From assembly GCA_023957215.1 (NCBI GenBank), contig JAMLHH010000014.1, positions 1 to 64,000 of the forward strand: a stretch of 64,000 bases of DNA, given 5' to 3'. This stretch comes from Chitinophagales bacterium. Its GTDB lineage: Bacteria; Bacteroidota; Bacteroidia; Chitinophagales; JADIYW01. The notes beneath the pieces are model-generated. The model had not been told where the DNA came from. It made no database searches and worked only from the letters and a program-made list of their open reading frames with translations. The translations under genes were made by a program, and so were the position numbers. Shown in pieces: positions 57,873 through 64,000 of this stretch; within the stretch, counting starts at the first letter, position 1, and the number at the start of each line of letters is the position of its first letter.

Positions 57873-57921
57873 TATCAGTTTTTCACACTCAAAAAACCAC
57901 TGTTCGCACTCATTTTTTTGA
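57873..57921. promoter_or_regulatory. Shared upstream element B (direct repeats, candidate LytTR operator)
   Basis: A 49-bp counterpart of element A. Direct repeats TTCACACTCA (57882-57891) and TTCGCACTCA (57903-57912), 21 bp apart start to start, immediately upstream of the -33 TTTG. The A-tract and T-tract that follow each repeat are conserved too, whereas sequence on both sides of the element differs from that of gene 1. Confidence 0.6.
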
Positions 57922-57947
57922 AATGGTGAGGGGATTTAATAAATTTG
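57917..57947 (+). promoter_or_regulatory. Promoter of second giant beta-helix gene
   Basis: TTTG (57917-57920), 19-nt spacer, TAAATTTG (57940-57947), an exact -33/-7 match. A leader of about 30 nt would precede the ATG at 57986. No intrinsic terminator with a T-run was seen between the two giant genes, so readthrough is possible as well. Confidence 0.65.
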
Positions 57948-57985
57948 AAAAAATATTCCATTTTTTACTCCTAAAAATATTTGTT

Positions 57986-60900
57986 ATGAGAACGAAAAAA
58001 TACTTCCTCAATCTATTCTTCATATTACTTTTTTGCATGGGAAAGAATATGGTTTTTGCACAAACAAATCTTTATGTAGATGCGAGTGTAAGTATAAGCG
58101 GGAATGGTAGCTCTTGGACGACTGCCTATAAAACTTTAAAAGAAGCTATAAACGTTGCTAATACTACCTATGGGGGAGTTACTATTTCCGTAGCCAAAGG
58201 TACTTATTATCCAACTGGTCAACAAAGTGGAACAGATAGAGATGCTACCTTTTTAGTAACCAAGGAGGACATAAAAATATTGGGTGGTTTCGCTTCAGGA
58301 GGTGGATATAGAGATATGAAGAATAATCCAACAATTTTAAGTGGAGATATTGGAGTTTCGGGTCTCAGAACCGACAATAGTTATCATATTATGACGATTG
58401 CCAAATATGGGGGCATGGAAGAAGGGATCATAGTGGATGGTTTTATCTTTCAGGATGGGCAGGCTAATGGAAGTGGGACATTAACTATGAATGGGGAAGC
58501 TATTGGAAGGAACAGAGCCGGAGCCCTAGCAATTTGGACTTCTTTTGGAAGTTCAGGCTATAATGTTTCCATTAGGAACTGCATTTTTCGTGCAAATGTA
58601 GCATCCGATGCAGGTGGAGCCGTATTTACCCAAAACAGTACCACTTCTTTTTTTAACTGCCTGTTTAGTGGAAATTTGGCTAATTATGGTGGAGGAGCTT
58701 TAATTTATTTTACGAATAATATAACACCACCAGTTGTTTTTAATTTTTGCACCTTTAGTGGGAATAATGCTACTAATACAGGTGGAGCCATTCGTTTTTC
58801 CGGAGCTAATATGCCTATAGTGAAAAACTCTATCATTTATGGTAATAGCAATGGCATATCAAACAACAACGCACTGAATCCTATGTATTCCAATTCAATG
58901 ATTCAAGGTTTGACCTCCACCAATAATGGAAATCTGAATGGAAATTTACCAGCCAATAATCCTAATTTTATCAACCCCATTTCTCATACGCAGGCACCTG
59001 CCAAGGGTGGTGATTATCATATACCACCGGTTTTTAGCCCTGTTTTAAATATTGCCAACGTAAATGATATTCCTACAAATGTAAGTACAGATTTGGATGG
59101 GAATGCACGGTATATGGGTTGTGGTCCGGATATGGGTTGCTATGAAGCCAGATTTGAAAGCTATAATATTTATGTGGACAGCACAAACGGGAATGATGGC
59201 AATACCGGTACCTCATGGGGTAGTGCCTATAAAACCCTGTCAAAAGCATTGAGTACTCCCGCTTCTTACAACTGTAATAATTATGTATTTAATATTTATG
59301 TAGCAAAAGGGACTTATTATCCTACAGGGCAGCAAAACGGGACAGATAGAGATGCCACATTTTTAATTGACAGAGGAGGAATTAAAATTTACGGTGCTTA
59401 TCCTCCGGGCGGAGGAGTACGCAATTTAAAAACCAATACTACTATCTTAAGTGGTAATATCGGTGCATCAGGTGTTTCAACAGATAATAGTAATCATGTG
59501 ATGGTTATAGCCAATATACTTCCCGCAATGGATAGTATTGTTATAGACGGAGTTAGTATTCAAGAGGGAAATGCTACCGGGCAATCAACAGTCAATTATA
59601 ATGGTTACGCACTTAATCGTAATCAGGGTGCCGGCATTTTTATGGGACAAGTAGGAATTGGCAATCGAATGGTAGTAAGAAACTGTACGATATCAGGTAA
59701 TAAAGCTAATAATAACGGTGGTGGCATGATGATTAAAAATTCAAATCCTGTTTTCGTCAACTGTATCGGAAGTGGCAATTTGAGTATGACAAGTGGTGGT
59801 TTTGCGGCATTGAATACTGCCAATCCTCAATTTATTCAATGTACGATTTCAGGGAATCGATCCACCAATAATGGTGCTGTTTATAACCTCAATAATTCAA
59901 ATCCCGTTACGCTGAATTCCATTATTTGGAATAATTCAACACTTTTTGAAAATACCAACTCCTCCAATACCATCCGATATTCTTTGGTTACAGGAATAGA
60001 TACGTTCGATGGGAATCATAATATGAATACCAATCCCTTTTTTTATAATGCTATCCCTTTTTCATCTGCACCAATAATTGGCGGTAATTTTCGGCTACAG
60101 CCTTGTAGCCAGGCATTAGATGCCGGTAGTAATGCCAATTTACCAATGAATATTAATCAGGACATCTTAGGAAATCAAAGAATTGTCAACAGCACTGTTG
60201 ATATGGGAGCAGTAGAGCGTAATGGGAATTACGGTATTACAAGATATTATGTAAAACAAAGTGCTACCGGTTTTGGATCTTCATGGGCAGATGCTACCGG
60301 TGACTTACAAGATGCGATAAATCAGGCTTGCGAAGGAGCTGAAATATGGGTGGCATCAGGCACGTATAAACCAAATCGTCCTGCTAATGATTTAAACACA
60401 ATTGACCCCAATAACCATTACAACTCCTTTGTACTCAAATCAGGCGTTAAGATTTATGGTGGATTTCCTGCGACCGGCAATCCCACAATGAATAATCGAA
60501 ACTGGAAAAATAATGTAAGCATATTATCCGGTGATTTGGGTGCAGTCGGCGTTGATTCTGATAACGCATTTCATGTGGTCATTTCAGCCGGTTATGCAGG
60601 CAATCCTGAACTTGACGGTTTTACGATTACAAATGGAAACGTAAATTCCAATACTACTTATGGCGTAGTTGGCATGACGGTCAATGGTGGAAATGTAGAT
60701 AATTTTAGCGGTGGCGGAATTTTCATTGTTAATTCATCTCCAATAATAAGCAATTGCAAAATCATTAATAATAAGGCAGAAAATTATGGAGGAGGTGTTT
60801 TTACCGACAATGGAAACCCTATCTTTCAAAATTGCCAAATACTTTCAAATATTTGTACGGATGCTTATGGTGGTGGAATGTATTTTTCTAGTGCCACTCC

Positions 60901-63900
60901 TACTATTGATAATTGCTTAATTAAAAATAACCAAGCACAATTAAATGGAGGTGGCATTTATAATTTCACTTCAATATGTAAAGTTAATAACTCTATAATT
61001 TCATCTAATAAGACTTTATTTGCCTCCGGAGGTGGTATTTCTTCCCATTATAATTCTGAACTCAGAATGATAAATTGTTTAATAAACAATAATAGCTCTC
61101 CTAATTTTGCAGGCGGTATATATGGTATTGATGCAAACATTAATCTTATTAATGTGACAGTTGCCAATAATATGGCTGGTCAATACGGCGAATTTTACAA
61201 TTATTACCCTACTAGTACCATCAAAAATTCAATTATTTGGGGGAATGGTGTCAACACGTCAGGAATAACAGCCAATAACAGTTTAATTCAGGATTTCAAT
61301 GATAATAATAATGGAAATTTACCTGGCAACACTGATCCCTTATTTTCAAATGCGACAAATCAGGATTATAGTTTAACGGCATGTTCCCCTGCCGTAAACG
61401 CTGGTAGCGATGACACCACCGGATTTAATCTTCCACTTACAGATTTAAGCGGTCTTCCTAGAATCAGTGGCGGAAGAATAGATTTAGGAGCTTATGAATT
61501 TCAAAACTACTATTCACCCAATGCCAGTGGTATTTTATTTGTGGATGGAACTAATATTTGTGCACATGGAGACGGTTCAAGTTGGTCATCTGCACTAAAG
61601 AAATTTGATTTTGCCATATCTATTGCAGACAGTATCAACTCCCATACATCCAATCCTTCCGATTCCGTCAAACAAATCTGGGTCGCCAAAGGTACTTACC
61701 AACCGTCTGCCGGCTCTTATTTCGTTATGATAAAAAATGTAAAGATTTACGGCGGTTTTGCAGGTAACGAATCTGATTTAAGCCAAAGAAATTTGAATGC
61801 AGGGAATATTTCGATTTTAAAAGGGAACGGAAACAGTGTCATTAAAAATGACAATAACGGTCTGAGTTCTACTGCTCTCTTGGATGGATTTACCATTCAG
61901 GATGGAAATAGCTCCAAAGGCGGAGGAGTCTATAATAACAACAGCTCGCCTTCCTTTGCAAATTGTATTTTTAAAAACAATCAGGCTACCGTTCAAGGCG
62001 GTGGTATGCACAATGAATTTAATGCCTCACCCATCATTACCAACTGTACGTTCCAAAACAACTCTGCCGGTACGGGAGGTGGTGGTGTATTTAATTATTA
62101 CAATGCTTCACCAAAAATTTCACAATCCAAATTTATTAGTAATACCTCCACCAATGGCGGAGGTTTGGCTACCAATACCAATGCCAATCCTGTGATAACC
62201 AATTGTGAATTCAAATGGAATGTGGCCACCGGAACAGGCGGAGCCATCAACAACAATTCTTCTAATGGTGTCAAAATCATCAATTGCCTAATCATCAGAA
62301 ATAAGGCAATCGGTAATGGAGGTGGTGTTAACAACGCTTCTTCATCTTCATTCATTGCAAACTGTACCTTTTCTTTAGACAGTGCTGCTAATGGAGGAGC
62401 AATTTATAACAACAATAGCAATCCGAATATTAAAAACTGTATTATCTCGGGAAATACAAGCGGCATGACCAATACAAATAATTCAAGCCCTGTTATCACT
62501 TACAGCTTGGTTCAGGGTATCAATGGAGATATGAATAATCACATTTTAGATGGAAGTATTGACCCCGGTTTTGTCAATATAAGCAACGATGATTATACCT
62601 TATTCGCTTGTTCACCACTTATCAATCAAGGTACTATTGATACTTCGGGATTAAATTTACCTGCAACCGATTTGAATCAACAACCCAGAATTTTTGAAAA
62701 CAGGATTGATATGGGTGCTTATGAAACACAGTCTCCCCATCAATTAGTTTCGGAAGTCACTTCACAACCCATTCAGACGGATAATTGCCAAAATACAAAT
62801 TTATCCATTACCGCCAATAATGCGACTGCTTTTCAGTGGCAAATGAATGTCAATAATATATTTACGAATATTACCGACAATGCATTTTATTCAGGAACGA
62901 CAAGTCCTGTTTTGAGTATTAAGGATACAACTCTTGCAGAAAATACTTATCGCTGTATCGTTATAGGTGATTGTCAAAATGATACTTCCTCAACTATTAC
63001 TTATCATCACTACCCAAAAATATACTTTGTAAAACCAAATGGCAGTGGTAATCAAAGTGGCAGTAGCTGGGAAAATGCAAGTAATGATTTACAATCCGTC
63101 ATCAATAGTGCATGCCCGAATTCTCAGATTTGGGTTGCAGAAGGGGTCTATTATCCAACCCATCCTGCCGACAATCTTAATGTCGTTGATATTAACAATC
63201 GAAATAATTCTTTCATTTTAAAATCTGATGTAAAAATTTTCGGAGGTTTCCCTCATACCGGAAATCCCGGATTCAACGACAGAGATCAAAATCTTCATCC
63301 GAGCATTTTATCGGGGGATATAGGTACTTTGAATAACCAAAGTGATAATGTATATCATGTCTTAATTTCAGCCGGAGATGTAGGAACAGCCGAGTTAAAC
63401 GGTTTTACAGTTACACAAAGCAATGCTGACGGGAATGCTTCTATAGTCATTAACAACCTAAGCATTGACCGTGGCAGTGGCGCCGGAATACACTTAGTCA
63501 ACTCTTCTCCTATCATAGCTAATTGCAGATTTATTCAAAATCAAGGAAAGTTCGGATCAGGTATTTTTATCAGTAATAGTCAACCCAATATTCAAAATTG
63601 TTTCTTTTACGGAAATCATGCTTCAGTACATGGTGCAGGGATTTTTAGTTTTCTATCCTCCAATCCATCTATCAGCAACTGTGTATTCTTTGGAAATAGA
63701 GCAGATGATAAAGGAGCCGGTATGCTCAGCGATAACTCTACGGCAACTATCATAAATTGTACTTTTTCAGGCAATCAATCCATACAGGGAAATGGAGCAA
63801 CGATTTATAATGTTGCCTCGCCGACCGTCATCACCAATTGCATTATTTACGGAAATAGTGGTGGAATTTATAATGAAAGCAGCACCTCGTCTGTTTCTTA

Positions 63901-64000
63901 TTCTGATATACAGGAAGGTTATGAAGGTGTAGAAAATGTAGATACAGATCCTTCATTTTTAAATGCTCCTGCATATAGCACCGCTCCTTTTGCAGTGGGA
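57986..64000 (+). CDS. Giant modular parallel beta-helix protein 2 (partial, runs off the window)
   Basis: Open from the ATG at 57986 to the last base, at least 2005 codons; I read the whole frame through 61630 codon by codon, and the rest equals the open copy in gene 1. Signal peptide about 1-26 (NMVFAQ). Modules start near 58065, 59168, 60247, 61540 and 63020, with the Ig-like insert at 62742-63012. Modules 1-3 are diverged relatives of modules 1-3 of gene 1; from 61633 it is near-identical to modules 7-8 of gene 1, so counterparts of modules 4-6 are missing. A T9SS C-terminal signal is expected beyond the window. Unlike gene 1, the first module is intact. Confidence 0.87.
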   Translation, partial: MRTKKYFLNLFFILLFCMGKNMVFAQTNLYVDASVSISGNGSSWTTAYKTLKEAINVANTTYGGVTISVAKGTYYPTGQQSGTDRDATFLVTKEDIKILGGFASGGGYRDMKNNPTILSGDIGVSGLRTDNSYHIMTIAKYGGMEEGIIVDGFIFQDGQANGSGTLTMNGEAIGRNRAGALAIWTSFGSSGYNVSIRNCIFRANVASDAGGAVFTQNSTTSFFNCLFSGNLANYGGGALIYFTNNITPPVVFNFCTFSGNNATNTGGAIRFSGANMPIVKNSIIYGNSNGISNNNALNPMYSNSMIQGLTSTNNGNLNGNLPANNPNFINPISHTQAPAKGGDYHIPPVFSPVLNIANVNDIPTNVSTDLDGNARYMGCGPDMGCYEARFESYNIYVDSTNGNDGNTGTSWGSAYKTLSKALSTPASYNCNNYVFNIYVAKGTYYPTGQQNGTDRDATFLIDRGGIKIYGAYPPGGGVRNLKTNTTILSGNIGASGVSTDNSNHVMVIANILPAMDSIVIDGVSIQEGNATGQSTVNYNGYALNRNQGAGIFMGQVGIGNRMVVRNCTISGNKANNNGGGMMIKNSNPVFVNCIGSGNLSMTSGGFAALNTANPQFIQCTISGNRSTNNGAVYNLNNSNPVTLNSIIWNNSTLFENTNSSNTIRYSLVTGIDTFDGNHNMNTNPFFYNAIPFSSAPIIGGNFRLQPCSQALDAGSNANLPMNINQDILGNQRIVNSTVDMGAVERNGNYGITRYYVKQSATGFGSSWADATGDLQDAINQACEGAEIWVASGTYKPNRPANDLNTIDPNNHYNSFVLKSGVKIYGGFPATGNPTMNNRNWKNNVSILSGDLGAVGVDSDNAFHVVISAGYAGNPELDGFTITNGNVNSNTTYGVVGMTVNGGNVDNFSGGGIFIVNSSPIISNCKIINNKAENYGGGVFTDNGNPIFQNCQILSNICTDAYGGGMYFSSATPTIDNCLIKNNQAQLNGGGIYNFTSICKVNNSIISSNKTLFASGGGISSHYNSELRMINCLINNNSSPNFAGGIYGIDANINLINVTVANNMAGQYGEFYNYYPTSTIKNSIIWGNGVNTSGITANNSLIQDFNDNNNGNLPGNTDPLFSNATNQDYSLTACSPAVNAGSDDTTGFNLPLTDLSGLPRISGGRIDLGAYEFQNYYSPNASGILFVDGTNICAHGDGSSWSSALKKFDFAISIADSINSHTSNPSDSVKQIWVAKGTYQPSAGSYFVMIKNVKIYGGFAGNESDLSQRNLNAGNISILKGNGNSVIKNDNNGLSSTALLDGFTIQDGNSSKGGGVYNNNSSPSFANCIFKNNQATVQGGGMHNEFNASPIITNCTFQNNSAGTGGGGVFNYYNASPKISQSKFISNTSTNGGGLATNTNANPVITNCEFKWNVATGTGGAINNNSSNGVKIINCLIIRNKAIGNGGGVNNASSSSFIANCTFSLDSAANGGAIYNNNSNPNIKNCIISGNTSGMTNTNNSSPVITYSLVQGINGDMNNHILDGSIDPGFVNISNDDYTLFACSPLINQGTIDTSGLNLPATDLNQQPRIFENRIDMGAYETQSPHQLVSEVTSQPIQTDNCQNTNLSITANNATAFQWQMNVNNIFTNITDNAFYSGTTSPVLSIKDTTLAENTYRCIVIGDCQNDTSSTITYHHYPKIYFVKPNGSGNQSGSSWENASNDLQSVINSACPNSQIWVAEGVYYPTHPADNLNVVDINNRNNSFILKSDVKIFGGFPHTGNPGFNDRDQNLHPSILSGDIGTLNNQSDNVYHVLISAGDVGTAELNGFTVTQSNADGNASIVINNLSIDRGSGAGIHLVNSSPIIANCRFIQNQGKFGSGIFISNSQPNIQNCFFYGNHASVHGAGIFSFLSSNPSISNCVFFGNRADDKGAGMLSDNSTATIINCTFSGNQSIQGNGATIYNVASPTVITNCIIYGNSGGIYNESSTSSVSYSDIQEGYEGVENVDTDPSFLNAPAYSTAPFAVG
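61633..64000 (+). repeat. 2.37-kb direct repeat, copy 2 (inside giant gene 2)
   Basis: Partner of 54211-56578. At four sites in its first part it agrees with module 6 of gene 1 rather than module 7 (for example CCCATCATT, GGTACGGGA, AATACCAAT, GCCACCGG), marking it as a mosaic. It extends to the end of the window and presumably beyond. Confidence 0.9.

Noticed and set aside
47078-64000. Possible CRISPR or tandem DNA array because of many short recurring motifs
   Set aside because: The repetition is at protein level (beta-helix rungs, about 1.1-1.2 kb modules) with varied DNA; there are no regularly spaced identical 25-40 bp repeats with unique spacers.

Overview
The window is chromosomal DNA from a low-G+C member of the Bacteroidota. 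The evidence is a HmuY/TonB-dependent haem locus, the small DUF4292, DUF4295 and DUF4834-like proteins, the T9SS regulator PorX, giant secreted proteins with a T9SS type A C-terminal signal, A-rich leaders without clear Shine-Dalgarno sequences, and promoters of the TTTG(or TTTT)-N19/20-TAnnTTTG type. A finer placement (Chitinophagales/Saprospirales-like) is only a guess.

Layout. 0-5.3 kb (+): haem uptake, with the ABC ATPase HmuV, a HmuY-like lipoprotein, an outer-membrane receptor and a DUF6607-like protein, converging on ferrochelatase hemH (-). 6.7-10 kb: an EnvC-like LytM protein overlapping a DUF4292 lipoprotein, then a 2-oxoglutarate/Fe(II) oxygenase. 10-14.6 kb (-): carA-carB-small membrane protein-yqeY. 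In this carA every glutaminase catalytic residue is replaced. 14.7-32.5 kb (-): an unbroken ribosomal super-operon running rpsL-rpsG-fusA-S10-spc-alpha to rplQ, including rpmJ (38 codons) and rpmD (59 codons), closed by a hairpin terminator. 32.7-37.5 kb: an exonuclease/GIY-YIG gene without an ordinary start codon, joined to dnaN, followed by two frameshifted genes (a glycosyltransferase and an agmatine deiminase family protein). 37.5-44.1 kb: a PTPS/QueD family gene, pfkA, two unrecognised small genes, porX, a DUF4112 protein, tRNA-Arg(ACG), rpmB-rpmG-DUF4295, a terminator and ftsY.

44.1-64 kb is the most unusual part. A LytTR response regulator and a TPR sensor kinase (-) are divergent from a 10.7-kb gene for a modular parallel beta-helix T9SS protein. 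A second gene of the same family follows and runs off the window end. Both giant genes carry the same roughly 50-bp upstream element: two TTCxCACTCA-like direct repeats 21-22 bp apart, abutting the -33 box of a good Bacteroidota promoter. The one beside the kinase lies in the divergent promoter region. I infer that this two-component system controls the pair of giant surface or secreted proteins. The two genes share a near-identical 2.37-kb segment, and internal modules are tandemly duplicated and mosaic, so this is a recombining repeat-protein locus.

Reading-frame defects cluster at 35.9-36.5 kb (three indels) and 47.67-47.74 kb (two compensating indels). Real gene decay and assembly error cannot be told apart from the sequence alone.
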